A stretch of DNA of 64,000 nt. Source: Verrucomicrobiia bacterium (lineage in GTDB: Bacteria > Verrucomicrobiota > Verrucomicrobiia > Limisphaerales > UBA1100). The notes under the pieces are model-generated. The model was not told where the DNA came from, did not search any database, and saw nothing but the letters and a program-made list of their open reading frames with translations. Each line of letters begins with the position of its first letter. The stretch's first letter is position 1. Below, one piece after another: positions 43,588 through 54,600 of this stretch. The stretch covers positions 62,001 to 126,000 of the forward strand of contig JAAZZB010000044.1 in assembly GCA_014239365.1 (NCBI GenBank), given 5' to 3'. The position numbers and the translations under genes are program-made.

Positions 43588-44346
43588 ATGAAAACCATCC
43601 TCTTCCTTTGCCTCACGGGATCGCTCGCGATCGCCGCACCCAAACATCCGCTTACCAAGCTGGAATTGCAACAAGCCAAAGAACGCGCCGAGATGTTGGC
43701 CACGCATCACGCCGAGCTACAGCAATTGCTAAAGCGGCAAATCGCCGCCGTCACAAAACTGCGCCAAAAATATTTGAAGGCCGGTGATGCCCAAAGTGCC
43801 GCCGCCGCCGCGAAGGTTTTGGCGGAGCTGCGCCGCAATACGGATTTTCAACCGGCTCAAGCGAAGAAAAAATTATTCGTCGAGGCCATCGTGGATGCCA
43901 AGCCGGCGGCGGTGAAGATGATGCTGCTCAAGCCCACGCGTTTGGTGGAAGCCGAGAGTGTTGAGAAAGCGGAGAATACGGAGAAAGGCCGATGGGCGCG
44001 TGTGCCTAATGCGCTGCTCGGCGCGAGTATTTATGCCACGCCCCGCACGGGCGCTAATGGCATCGCGGATTTTACGGTGACAAAAACCGGCCAGATTTAT
44101 CTCGCGCTGAATTACGATTACCAAGGCAACGGCAGCGGCGGCTGGACGGAGGAGCGCTGGATGGCGGCGGACTTTATGGCCGCCGGTTGGGCGCAAGTGC
44201 GCGACGCGCAAATGGTGGCGTGGAATAATCGAACGTATTCGGTGTTTACCCGCAAAGTGGAGAAGGGGGAAAAATTCAGATTACGCTGCAACAAATACGA
44301 GCCGCCTTTTGTGATTCTTCTCGATGGCGGCAAAGCGGCAAGGTAG
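43588..44346 (+). CDS. hypothetical secreted protein; stop codon lies in a REP-like element
   Basis: 252 residues from ATG 43588 (the frame opens at 43567). Signal peptide KTILFLCLTGSLAIAAP, an extended coiled coil ~25-95 (KLELQQAKERAEMLATHHAE) and a beta-rich end ~125-250 with IYLALNYDYQGNGSGGW and RKVEKGEKFRLRCNKYEPPFVILL, perhaps a carbohydrate- or partner-binding fold. Not recognised. Its TAG stop (44344-44346) is the TAG of the GGTAG terminus of the family A element, so insertion of the element may have set the present C-terminus. Confidence 0.75.
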   Translation: MKTILFLCLTGSLAIAAPKHPLTKLELQQAKERAEMLATHHAELQQLLKRQIAAVTKLRQKYLKAGDAQSAAAAAKVLAELRRNTDFQPAQAKKKLFVEAIVDAKPAAVKMMLLKPTRLVEAESVEKAENTEKGRWARVPNALLGASIYATPRTGANGIADFTVTKTGQIYLALNYDYQGNGSGGWTEERWMAADFMAAGWAQVRDAQMVAWNNRTYSVFTRKVEKGEKFRLRCNKYEPPFVILLDGGKAAR

Positions 44347-44391
44347 GGACATGCTGCGCATGTCCATGGACGCGCGCAGCGCGTCCCTACC
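44342..44391. repeat. REP/BIME-like element, family A copy 2 (50 bp)
   Basis: The same 50-bp plan as 18034-18083: GGTAG, 8-bp hairpin with loop TGC (GGACATGC/GCATGTCC), AT, 8-bp hairpin with loop GCA (GGACGCGC/GCGCGTCC), CTACC. Both stems are perfect although two stem bases differ from copy 1 in each hairpin, so the changes are compensatory. The left end supplies the stop codon of the plus-strand gene, and the right end is 5 bp from the stop of the minus-strand gene. Confidence 0.85.
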
Positions 44392-44396
44392 GAGTA

Positions 44397-45953
44397 TCAT
44401 CGCTCTGCGGGGATGATCAACGATCGTAAGTCGAGCGTGGTGGCACCATTCCGGATGATCATTTGTGGCGCGGGGGTTTCGGTGGCGGTATTTAGAAACA
44501 CCTCGGCACCGGAAAAGCTCGAATGACCTGATACCGGCTCAAACATCATACCGGCTGGAGCCTCACCAAGGGGTTCGCTCATCGGTGAAAATGAATAGAC
44601 CACTCCTGAATCGAAGTTGGTTCCTAAGTTGCCCTGCTTTTTCCAAGGATTACTCTTGGGATCGATTTGGTAGTTGAGTCGTTTTTCCACGTAATCGAGT
44701 TGGCGCTTGAGCTGGGCGTTGGTGATGTTGTGCCGCACGGAATCAATGAGCGCCTTGCGTTTGGTGGCGGTTTCTTTGTCGGCGTTATAGTACATGCTGT
44801 TGAGGGCTTTGTACTGGTCGGTGTAATAGACTTTGCGGGAATCAGTTTCGGTCATCGGTTGGTTCATAATATCGCGAAACATTTGGTCGGCTTGCGGGTG
44901 TTGGCCGGTGAAGCGCATTACGTAGCCGATGAGTGAGGCGCGGTAGTTTTTATTGAGCCGCTCATCGTTCAAGGCGTGGGCGAGAAGAGGCACGGATTTT
45001 TCCTTGAGGACGGTGTTGAGATAGTTGAGGGCTTGTTGGTTGAGGCGGCCGTTGTCGGTGATGAGCAGTTCCTGCGCGTGCTTGGCAAAAGTGGCGTCAC
45101 GATGGCGGGCGAGGATGGCGTACAGTTGAGTCTCGTGTTGTTGGTCGCGGGCGGCTTCCTCAGAGGGATTGAGCAGAAGATCGTGGGCGACTTTGAGGGC
45201 GAGATCGGTGTATTGGTCGGGGGCGATTTCCGCCAGAAGATAATCAAGAAACGCCGCCTCGCCGCCGATCGTGGCCATGGCCAGCGAATCGGCCAGTAGT
45301 TTTTCAGAAACGGTGCCGCCGGTTTGGGCGACTACTTGGAAGAGCCCCATCCGCAGCGTGGGCGGCACAAGATAGCCCGTGCCGGGCGAGCCGAGTGAAC
45401 TGGAATAGTAAGTGTAAGTGCGCTTGATGGGCGTGGTGGTTTGCGTCTCGGTTTTTTTCGCCGCGTTTTGGTTTTGGCCATTGATGCGGATGGTGAGGTT
45501 CTGGTTGTTGCTGCGCTGCCAGTTGGTGATGTAATTGCGGTTCTGCGTGTAGGTGCGGCCGAAGGAAAGGTCTTCGCCGCTGGCAATAAAATCGCGAATG
45601 GCCGGCAGCGCTTTGGGGCCGAGATCGGTGAGGGTTTCAAAATGATGCACCGCGTGGCGTAGCTCGGTGAAGCGTTGCTTGCTGTTCGGATCCACTTTAA
45701 GCAATTGCTGCAGCACCTCGGCGGGATTCACTTCCACGGTGACCGTCTCGGTGAGGGTGATCACTTCCGGATTATTGGCGGCGGCGCGGGCGCGTTGGGT
45801 GGTGGAACGCAGTTCGCCGGCATTTTCGGCAAGCGTGGTTTCATTAGCGCGGCGTTCGCTGCTGAGTTTTTGGTCGTAATGGCTGGAGGTGAGCAGCCAA
45901 GCGGCGATGGCGCCGAGGGTCATTGAGAGGCAGATTCCGGTTGCGGCTTTCAT
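44397..45953 (-). CDS. hypothetical helical protein, last gene of the macroglobulin operon
   Basis: 518 residues. One N-terminal anchor or signal (~4-24, TGICLSMTLGAIAAWLLTSS), a coiled coil (~27-60), then alpha-helical HEAT-like repeats ~75-420. A Gln/Asn/Thr-rich loop (~150-185) interrupts them. The last ~80 residues (FDSGVVYSFSPMSEPLGEAP onward) look extended. It starts 9 nt after the DUF4139 stop. No family recognised. Position suggests an accessory scaffold for the operon's large envelope protein. Confidence 0.75.
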   Translation of the reverse strand: MKAATGICLSMTLGAIAAWLLTSSHYDQKLSSERRANETTLAENAGELRSTTQRARAAANNPEVITLTETVTVEVNPAEVLQQLLKVDPNSKQRFTELRHAVHHFETLTDLGPKALPAIRDFIASGEDLSFGRTYTQNRNYITNWQRSNNQNLTIRINGQNQNAAKKTETQTTTPIKRTYTYYSSSLGSPGTGYLVPPTLRMGLFQVVAQTGGTVSEKLLADSLAMATIGGEAAFLDYLLAEIAPDQYTDLALKVAHDLLLNPSEEAARDQQHETQLYAILARHRDATFAKHAQELLITDNGRLNQQALNYLNTVLKEKSVPLLAHALNDERLNKNYRASLIGYVMRFTGQHPQADQMFRDIMNQPMTETDSRKVYYTDQYKALNSMYYNADKETATKRKALIDSVRHNITNAQLKRQLDYVEKRLNYQIDPKSNPWKKQGNLGTNFDSGVVYSFSPMSEPLGEAPAGMMFEPVSGHSSFSGAEVFLNTATETPAPQMIIRNGATTLDLRSLIIPAER

Positions 45954-45962
45954 AATTTTTCC

Positions 45963-47345
45963 TTACTTGCGAACGCTCGTCCCGTGGCGGGTGGTCAACT
46001 CATATTGGACTGTCCGTCGTTCGTTCGGCTTCAAAGCTAACACAAATTTTATCTTTTTGGCATCCACTTTTTCAAACTTTTCTTCCGTGGCTAAATCCCA
46101 ATCGCCACTAAAATTGCGGCGGATATCGACTGTCACCGGAATGCTCTTGGAATTTTGCAGCTCGATTTCCCAAGTCGCCTTCGTTGTCCAGCCGGTGACG
46201 TTGCCGTTCTTGTCAAAGCGGATGTCTTCCTTTTTCCAGTCCATCAACTTCGGCTCGATGCGAACTTCGGCGTCATTGCCCAGTTGCATTTCCACTTCTT
46301 CATCGACGGGAATGTACTTCACCGCCGTGCGACCGACGAAGTTGTAAAGGTTATCCTTCGTCACCGATCGAAACGCCATCACCGTGCCATCGGGCAAAGG
46401 CTCGGTGCCGAGCTTGCTGTCTTTGTCGTTTTTGAATTTATAAAACCGAATCACCGCCGCGCCGTAGCGTTCCTTTTCGTATTTGTAATAACTGGTGATC
46501 GGCACCTCGGCGGCTTTGAATGAGGGCAGGCGTTTGCTCCAGCCATTGGCAATGGTGTCGCGGCCTTCGACGGTGTAGAGAAAATATTCGCCCACGGCTT
46601 CCTTCACCACTTCCTTGGCTTTTTGGCTGGCTTTGCCATCCATTTCTTTAAAGAATTTCTGTCGGGACAAGCGATCTCTTTCTTCACCGGGTTTATCCGC
46701 CGGAATGTTCAAATTTAATTTTCCCGAACTCGGCCGCGACAAATTCACAATGCTCTCCACCAACCGAACCACCCCGACCATCAACCGAATTTGCGCATCC
46801 GGATAATCTTCGCCACTGCGATTTGTGACGCGGACATTTCCAGCGAATGTCATTTGATTTTCGTTCGCGTTGGCTTCGCAAACATAATCCGCCGCCCACG
46901 CAATGCCGCTGGTGAAATACCGAATCTCCACCTTCACTTCGCCGGCGACTTCGCTATTGATGTTCCACTCTAAAGTATTGGTGACACGCGGCGGGAAGCG
47001 CACATCGAGCACTTCAATTTGATCGGCCTTTTGCAGTGGCCGAAACTCCACACTCGTGGGGTCAATGAGTGTGTTCGCCCACGAAAACTCTAAACGGTTC
47101 GAGCCTTTCTTGAAAGTTAACGTGCGTGTTTCTTTGACCAACGTGAGGTCCACGCTGTTATAGATCGTCAACTGCACTGAGTCGCGGCCCGGAAGGCTGG
47201 TGACGTTGATGCGGGCTTGGGCGGTGAAGGCGATGAGGAAAATGCCGAGGAGGGCGCTTATGTGCTGCCGGCATCTTGCCGGCAGGAGTTGCGTGCGGAT
47301 CTGCCGGCAAGATGCCGGCAGCACATTAAAGCTACTTCGTTGCAT
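45963..47345 (-). CDS. DUF4139 domain secreted protein with repeat-inserted signal peptide
   Basis: 460 residues from ATG 47345, which overlaps the previous stop by 14 nt. Residues 8-28 (VLPASCRQIRTQ plus LLPARCRQH) are exactly the translation of the family C element at 47262-47324. Without them the N-terminus would read MQRSSFN joined to ISALLGIFLIAFTAQA, a normal signal peptide. The mature part is DUF4139-like: VQLTIYNSVDLTLVKETRTL, EFRPLQKADQIEVLDVRFPP, NTLEWNINSEVAGEVKVEIRYF and the GNVTGWTTKATWEIELQNSK beta-sandwich end. It is closely related to its upstream neighbour. The family is secreted and of unknown activity. Confidence 0.85.
   Translation of the reverse strand: MQRSSFNVLPASCRQIRTQLLPARCRQHISALLGIFLIAFTAQARINVTSLPGRDSVQLTIYNSVDLTLVKETRTLTFKKGSNRLEFSWANTLIDPTSVEFRPLQKADQIEVLDVRFPPRVTNTLEWNINSEVAGEVKVEIRYFTSGIAWAADYVCEANANENQMTFAGNVRVTNRSGEDYPDAQIRLMVGVVRLVESIVNLSRPSSGKLNLNIPADKPGEERDRLSRQKFFKEMDGKASQKAKEVVKEAVGEYFLYTVEGRDTIANGWSKRLPSFKAAEVPITSYYKYEKERYGAAVIRFYKFKNDKDSKLGTEPLPDGTVMAFRSVTKDNLYNFVGRTAVKYIPVDEEVEMQLGNDAEVRIEPKLMDWKKEDIRFDKNGNVTGWTTKATWEIELQNSKSIPVTVDIRRNFSGDWDLATEEKFEKVDAKKIKFVLALKPNERRTVQYELTTRHGTSVRK
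47262..47324. repeat. Mirror hairpin element, family C copy 2 (63 bp) inside a coding region
   Basis: Arms of 24 bp (47262-47285 and 47301-47324) are identical to the copy at 41940-42003; only the centre differs (15 nt instead of 16). At 63 bp it equals 21 codons, so it keeps the DUF4139 gene in frame. It lies between codon 7 and the hydrophobic core of that gene's signal peptide. Confidence 0.88.
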
Positions 47346-48660
47346 TAGTTCCTAGGCGGGTGGTGAGGGTGTAGTTGAGGGTTCGCTTTTCGCCGGGGTT
47401 GAGTTGGAGGACGAACTTGATTTTTTTGGCGTCGATCTTTTCGAACTTGTCTTCAGTGGCTACTTCCCAATCGCCACCGAAATTGCGGCGGATGTCGAGG
47501 GTGACGGGGATGGATTTGGAGTTTTGCAGCTCAATTTTCCAAGTGGCTTTGGTGGTCCAACCGTTGACGTTGCCGTTTTTGTCGAAACGGATGGCGTCTT
47601 TTTGCCAGTTCATTAACTTCGGCGCGATGCGGACTTCGGCGTCGTTGCCCAGTTGCATTTCTACTTCTTCATCGATGGGGATGTACTTTACCGCTGTGCG
47701 GCCGACGAAGTTGTAGAGGTTATCTTGGGTGACCGTTCGGAAGGCCATCACGGCGCCGTCAGGGAGGGGCTCTTTGCCGAGTTTGCTTTTTTCGTCGTTC
47801 TTGAATTTATAGAACCGCATCACCGCTGCGCCGTAGCGTTCTTTTTCGTATTTGTAATAACTGACGATTGGCACCTCGGCGGTGTTGAATGAAGGGAGCC
47901 GCTTGCTCCAGCCATTGGCAATCGTGTCGCGTCCGCCAACGGTGTAGAGAAAATATTCGCCAAGGGCTTCTTTGGCGACGCCGCCGTTGCGTTTGCGTTC
48001 GTCTTCGTTGCGGTCGCTAAGTTTTTCAGTTCGTCCGAACAGTGATTTATAGGCGTAATGATTTTTGGCCGCGTCGCGTCTGGGTTGGTTGGCGCCGCCT
48101 TGTTGGGCGAGATTGATGATGCTCTCGACGAGCCGAATGACGCCGACGACCAATCGGATTTGAGCCTTCGGATAATCTTCGCCGGAGTTGTTGGTGATGA
48201 TGACGTTGCCGGCGAAGCGCATTTGGTTTTCGTTGGCGTTGGCTTCGCAAACGTAATCGGCGGCCCACGTGATGCCGCTGGTGAAGTAGCGAATCTCAAC
48301 TTCCACTTCGCCGGCAATTTCGCTGCGGATGTTCCACTCAAGCGTGTTCGTGACACGCGGCGGGAAACGAACGTCGAGGATGTCAATTTGATCGGCCTTT
48401 TGCAGTGGGCGAAACTCGACGCTCGTGGGATCGATCAATGTTCCGGCCCACGAAAACTCCAGCCGATTGGTGCCTTTCTTGAAGGTGAGCGTGCGTGTTT
48501 CTTTGACGAGCGTGAGGTCGGCGCTGTTATAGATAGTGAGCTGAACCGAGTCGCGCCCCGGAAGGCTGGTCACGTTGATGCGGGCGGAAACCACGGTAGC
48601 CGCAAGCAATCCTAAATAAATCAATCCACGCATTCCGAGTTGGACGGGGTTTTTTGTCAC
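47332..48660 (-). CDS. DUF4139 domain secreted protein
   Basis: 442 residues from GTG 48660, one base after the macroglobulin stop. ATG 48633 (signal RGLIYLGLLAATVVSA) is a good alternative start. The mature sequence starts ARINVTSLPGRDSVQLTIYN and is nearly identical to the downstream paralogue over the first ~130 residues and over the C-terminal half. The middle differs (QQGGANQPRRDAAKNHYAYK here). DUF4139 proteins are secreted beta-rich proteins, some once called mucoidy-inhibitor-like. It probably works with the macroglobulin-like protein; that is inference from operon position. Confidence 0.85.
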   Translation of the reverse strand: MTKNPVQLGMRGLIYLGLLAATVVSARINVTSLPGRDSVQLTIYNSADLTLVKETRTLTFKKGTNRLEFSWAGTLIDPTSVEFRPLQKADQIDILDVRFPPRVTNTLEWNIRSEIAGEVEVEIRYFTSGITWAADYVCEANANENQMRFAGNVIITNNSGEDYPKAQIRLVVGVIRLVESIINLAQQGGANQPRRDAAKNHYAYKSLFGRTEKLSDRNEDERKRNGGVAKEALGEYFLYTVGGRDTIANGWSKRLPSFNTAEVPIVSYYKYEKERYGAAVMRFYKFKNDEKSKLGKEPLPDGAVMAFRTVTQDNLYNFVGRTAVKYIPIDEEVEMQLGNDAEVRIAPKLMNWQKDAIRFDKNGNVNGWTTKATWKIELQNSKSIPVTLDIRRNFGGDWEVATEDKFEKIDAKKIKFVLQLNPGEKRTLNYTLTTRLGTNATK

Positions 48661-48661
48661 T

Positions 48662-51600
48662 TTACTTCACTTGTTGGATTTGCACGCCTCGGTTGCTGCC
48701 GCGGCGGAAGGTGTCGTAGCCTTTCCAGTTGCCGCGTTGGATGATGCCGTTTTGGTTTTGGAGGTTTTGCTGATAGTTAAGCCCCTCTTTTTTGGCGGCG
48801 GGTTTGGGGCGGGATTGACCGCCGGTGGGGCGGGCGTTGCCGAGCGGTTTTTTGCCGCGATAAAAGGCGTAGCGGTTTTGGTCGTCGCGGGCAATGACGG
48901 TGGCGGTGCCGTTGAGGCCGTCGCCGACGAAGATGCCGCGCAGATCAGTTTCGCCTTCTTTGAAGGCGCTGTCGCTGCTGCCGATGGCTTTGACGTGGAC
49001 GCCAGCCACGTATTTTTTGGCGACCATATCGCGGACGTTGGCGCGGATGCGACCGCTCACGACGTCCTCCTGCACTTCGACTTTGAGCGGCGTGACGAGC
49101 ACGAGCGCGCTGGTGAAGAGATCGTCACCACGACAGATGACCAAATACGCGCCGTCTTTTTTCACGGCGAGCTTGGCGATTTTTTCTTTGTCGATGTAAT
49201 CCTTGCCGTCGCCAAGGGCCACGGTGGTTTCGAGCAGCGGCGCGATGCCGGCGAGGCTGACTTGCGTGATCTTGGAGAGATTCTTTTCGCGCAAATAAAG
49301 TTTCATCAAGTCCACGCGGTACACCTGCAGATAGGCCTCCTTGATGTTGCGATACTTGAGGGCGAGCTCGACGGGCTTGCCGGGGCGGAAGATGTTAACC
49401 TCTTCGAGTTGGATGCGTTTTTCCTCAAAATAATCGATGGCCTGTTTGGCGTCGGGATACTGCGCCTTCACCTTGGCGTACCACTCGATGGCCTTGGCGG
49501 CATCGCCTTCGGCGTGGTGGATTTGGCCAATAATATATTCTGCAAAACTCTTGTCCTTGCTTTTGCCGATGGCCACGGGCTCGGCGGCCTTGAGGGCGTT
49601 GGCGTGGTTGTGTTTCCAAAAATGGCCGAGCGCGATCATATATTGATAGCCGCTGGCGAATTCACTGTTCGGAAAACGCTCGGTGAATTGCCCGCAGGTT
49701 TTGATGACTAAATCGTATTGCTTCAAATCCAGCAACGCGTTGGCCATCGAAAATGCGGCGTCATCGGCCAACGGATTTTCCGGATGCAACGTCATAAAAC
49801 TTTGCAGCAGACGAATTGTCTCGCGTAGCATCGCGATGCGTTCGGGCTTGCGCTCGGCTTGGCGCACCGGTTTGCCGCCGCGCATAATGGCGACGTTGCG
49901 TTCCTGCGCGGCGAGCTGATGCGCGGTGGGCGCTTTGAGATAGAGCGCTTGGCTGATGGAAAAAAACATGCTGCCGGCTTCGGCAGTATCGGGATATTCA
50001 CGCCAGAGATCTTCCTGATAATCGATGGAGCCGAGGAACTGCCCTTCATCCTCGAGCACGGCGCTGACGTTGACGTCGTTGATGAAGCTCGCATCGATGG
50101 TGGCGCGGAAGACGAGATACGCGCGCTCGAATTCGCCCAAGTCGCGATAGGCGCGGCCGACGATCAGGATTTTATCAAACGGAATTTCCAAGGTCGGATA
50201 CCGCTCGCGCAGCACCTCAAACACCTCGATCACTTGCGCGGCGTCGTAGCGGTCTTTGCTCGTGTAAATCCACAGCAACATCCGGCACACATTTTGTTCA
50301 GAGTAGCCCCGGTTTTTCTTTCGCAACGCGGCGAGATGTTTCAGCGCCTCGGCGTAATTACCATCGGCGAAATTCAAACTGCCGAGCTTGAGCCGTTCCG
50401 CGTCGTTGAGCGTGTACACATCGTCGGAAGCTTCGTCCGGCGCGAGCACCGTGAGCGTGGCCGCGCTGCCGATGCGCATCCGGCTGGTGTTCACCGCATC
50501 GCGGATCACCGTGGGCAAGGCGCGATACTCGCCACTCGCATAGCCGATGAGTTGATAGCTAAAATCATTCGCCGAGTGGCCGGTTGGGAAATACATTGTG
50601 ATTTTGTTTCCATCAATTTCGTGATGCTTGTGGCTGCCGCTGAGCGAGCCGTCCACGAGCATCATTCCGGCCGGCAGATATTCTTCCACCACTTTGTAGC
50701 CGCGAAAATCGCGTGAGGATGAGTAGTGCGTGAGATCCACATTCACGCGCACGCGCTGGCCGATTTCAATGTGCTTCACCTGCGTGCTGCTGTTTACGCC
50801 GATGGATTTGCCGCGATACTCCAGCGGCATATGATAATACCGACGCGAGCCGACAGCCGGATACGTCCACGATTTGGGGTCCGCCAGATTTTTGGAAAAG
50901 CCGCGCAGCGAAACCGCGTAGGCAAATTCGCCGCGGCCGTTCAGGCGGAAGTCCACCGAATTTTCGCCATCGGCCAAAAGCTCCGTGGGCACCGCGAGCG
51001 ACACGCTTTGGCTGTTGCCCTTTACTTTGAGCGTTTCAAATTGCTTGCCGTTCACCAAAATTGTCAGCTCATAATCGTCCTCGGCGAATTTCCCTTTTGC
51101 GTAAAACTCCGCCAACGCGGCCACCGCCGTGCCGCGCGCTTTGGCGGCGGCGAAGCCGTATGCACCGCGGCGGTTCAGCAAATAATCAACGAGCCCCTGA
51201 ATTTCATTGGCCGCCGGACGCGCCCGCATAAACGCCAACGCGGCGAGCGCGGTGGTTTCGGTTTCCTCGCTGGTCCACGTGTTGTTGCGCACGCCGATGC
51301 AGTTGAGCAGCGTTTTGTTGCCGACCTTGGTCGACGCCAGTTTTTGGGCCAACACATCGAGCAATTCACCGGCGAATTCTTTGCGATCCAAATTCACAAA
51401 CGCCAGCGCCGTGTACGCCAGCGCGGGGGCGCTCAGCGTGTTCCGCTCGCGGTGAAGCCGATTGGCGTGCGCAAATTCCGCCGCTTTGTTGACCGATAAC
51501 GCGTGGAGCAAAACCGCTTTCGCATCGTTATCGCGCGCGCCGAGCCGCGTGAATTGCGTGCGCAAAAAATTCTGCGCCTTCGTAATCGTCGCCGCGTGGA

Positions 51601-54600
51601 CGGGGATGCCCGCCTTGCGCGCCTCGCACAGCGCCCAAAACGACGTCGCCGTGACGCCCCAATGCGAGCCCGCGCCGCGACTGCGCCACACCCAGCCGCC
51701 GTCGCGTTCCTGGCTCACCACCAGCGAACCGGTCAACGTGCGGATGCGATTGCCCAGTCGGTTGAGTTCCGTGGGGTTCGCCTTGGCTTTGCGCGCAAAC
51801 TCCAGCGCGCTCACCGCCGCCAACAAATCGCTTCCCGTAAAGCCGCCAATGCGCGGCGGCGGGGTGATCCAATAACGCCGATTGCCGCCGCCTTTGGCCC
51901 ACGGCGTGATGGCGTTGCCGAGCGCCATATCGATGACCGATTGTTTCATACTCGGTCCCACGGTAATCGTCATCCACTGCGATCCATCGCGGCGATTGGC
52001 CGGCAGCGCCACCTTTGCCGTGGCATCGCCTTTGGCCACGCCGCCCTGTTGCGCGGCAAACTCCAGCCCCCACGGGCGCACGGGATACGTGCGTGCCAAT
52101 GTGTCCGCGTGGTCTTCGCCGGCGGTGGCGGTGAGTTCCAATCGCACTGTGGCAGCGAGCGGAATCTTGATGGCCTCGAGCAGCACTTCCGCGCCGTTTT
52201 GTTTGGTGACTTTTACGGTGGCCTTGCGCTCGGCCAGCACTTGGTCAAACGCCTCGCCGCCGAGCAACCGCAGCGTGAGCATCACGTCGCCTTCGTAGTC
52301 GGTGAGATTATGCACGCGGCCGAGCACGCGCAGCGAGTCGCCCTCCTGCAATCGTGCGGGCGCTTTGAGGCTCACGAAAAAATCCTGTCGCGTGATCACC
52401 TTCGCCGTCGCTTGGCCGACGAGTGTTTGCACCGTCACCCCGCGCGCGGTGAGCCGCCATTCGCTGGCGCTGCTCGGCAGCGTGAATTTTACCGTGGCGT
52501 TGCCTTTGGCATCCGTCACCACCGCCGGCAGCCAATGCCCCGCACCGGCCATCTCGCGCCGGATGACGGGATCCACTGCCTCGCCGGCCACATCGCCGTC
52601 CCCATTTAAATCCCCCAAACGGCCGCCAAAGAAATCGTTGTTCTTAACGCGATCCAAACCGAATGCGCGACTGTGCCGCCCCGCTGCAGCTTTGGGAGCG
52701 GGGAAGAAGCCGGAAGGGTTTGTGCCTTTTTCGCCGCCCTTACCAGCCATCCCGCCCATCCCACCTTGAGCATTTCCAAAGCCGCCGCCTGCGCCGGGAG
52801 TTAAATTCAAGGTGTTTGGCATTCCTGGAATTATTCCTGTATACCTACGGGGAAGGTATACTCCCTCAGCCAATTCCTCCATCTCCCGCTTCAACTGCGG
52901 GCGGCCGAGGGCCAGTTGTTGTTCCTGCAGTTGCTTAGTGGCGGCGGTGAGTTGTTTGCGCTCTTTGTCTTTGCGCTCGAGGCGTGCGGCTTCGTCGAGC
53001 AATTCCTTGAGCACTTTGCGGGTGACCGCGGTGTACTCAAACCCGGCGGAGCTGTGGATGTGGAAATCCGATTTGCGCGTGGCATCCTTTTGGAAAAAAT
53101 CGCGGATGGCCGGTGTGCCATCGCCGTACAGCGCGTAGAGCGCCTCATCCACCAACGCAAGGCTCAGCTCGCCTACGACGGGTTTGCCGAGTTGATCGGT
53201 GACGGTGATTTCCACCTCGGCTTCGGCGGCGGGGTCGTAGATTTTTTGTTTGGGTTTCACGGTCACATTAAGTTGGCGTTCCACGCGAAAACTACGCTGC
53301 GCCACGCGCAGTTCGCGTCCGTCCATTGCGGTGACGCACGCGGTGAAGTTTGGGAAGTGCACGTGATCCACATCGAGATCGAGATTGTTGAATCCTTTTT
53401 TCAACGGCACCACGCGGTGTTCAATAATGGAATCGCCTTCAAAGGTAAGCAGCGCAAGGCCGCCATCGAGCCGCGAGTGGAGGCGCAGCTTGGCGGCGGC
53501 GCCGACTTGCAGCGTGTCGGTATCGGCAAAGAAGCGCAGCTTGGTGGCATCTTCATCATCGGAAATGCGCACGACGCCCTCGGCGGTGACGGCCTGTTCA
53601 AAGCGATCTTCGCCCGCCACGCGTAGTACGTAGATGCCGCCTTTCTTGAGCGTCAACCGCACGGTGCCTTTGCCGGTCTTGGGATCGGTGGTGACTTTGT
53701 GTTCTTCGAGGGTGGTTTCCTCCACGCGTTGAGCGATGGCCGGTCGGCTGGGCAACGCGTTAATAATGGGATTGGGCTTGGCGATTTGGCGTTGCAAAAC
53801 AATCAGCGTGAGTGCTTTGCCAACCGGTTTGCCGTCAGGCGCTTGGGTGGTGACGGTGACATCGAAGGGCTCGCCCGCGAGCATCAGCGGTTGGCTTGGG
53901 GCGACGGTGGCGGTGAAGCCTTCGCGCGCGAGGAAGGCGTTGTGGACGCTCGAAACATTTTCGCCATCAATGGAAACCGTGAAGCGCAGCGTCGTCCCGG
54001 CTTGGCCGCCGGTGGTGTCGTACTTCACTTTCAGTTCGCCGGTGGCATCGGTTTTGGCGATGAGATGCCGGCCGTCGGGGAGGTAGTAGCTGATGGTTTT
54101 GTCCGCCACGGGTTGGCCCCAATAATACTCGGCTTTGATGGTAAGCTCGGCGGTTTCGCCCCGGAAATACACGGAGCGATCGGTCTCGAGTTTGAGGCGG
54201 ATTTTTTCGAGCTGAAATTTCTGCACGACAAAGGTGCTGGAATAGGCTTTGGCCGGATTGGATTTTTCGCGCGCGGTGAGGGTGTAATTGCCGAGCGCGG
54301 CGCGGTCATCGAGCCGCAGTTGCGAGTGGAATGTGCCGAACTTGCCGAGCTTCTGTTCGGTTTCCCAAATCAAACGACCGGCCGCATCCTTGACGGACAC
54401 GAGATACACTTTGCCCTCGGGCGCGGTGTACGCGCCATCGTTCACATCGCGAATGATGCCGCGCAGTTTGATGGCCTCGCCGGGCTGATACGCCGGGCGA
54501 TCGGTATACAGATACCCCTTCGCCGCGAGGCTCGTGCCGAACCGCAGCCCCGTGAGGCCGATGAGATTCGCCGCCACGTGGCCGTCGGCAATCGCAAACA

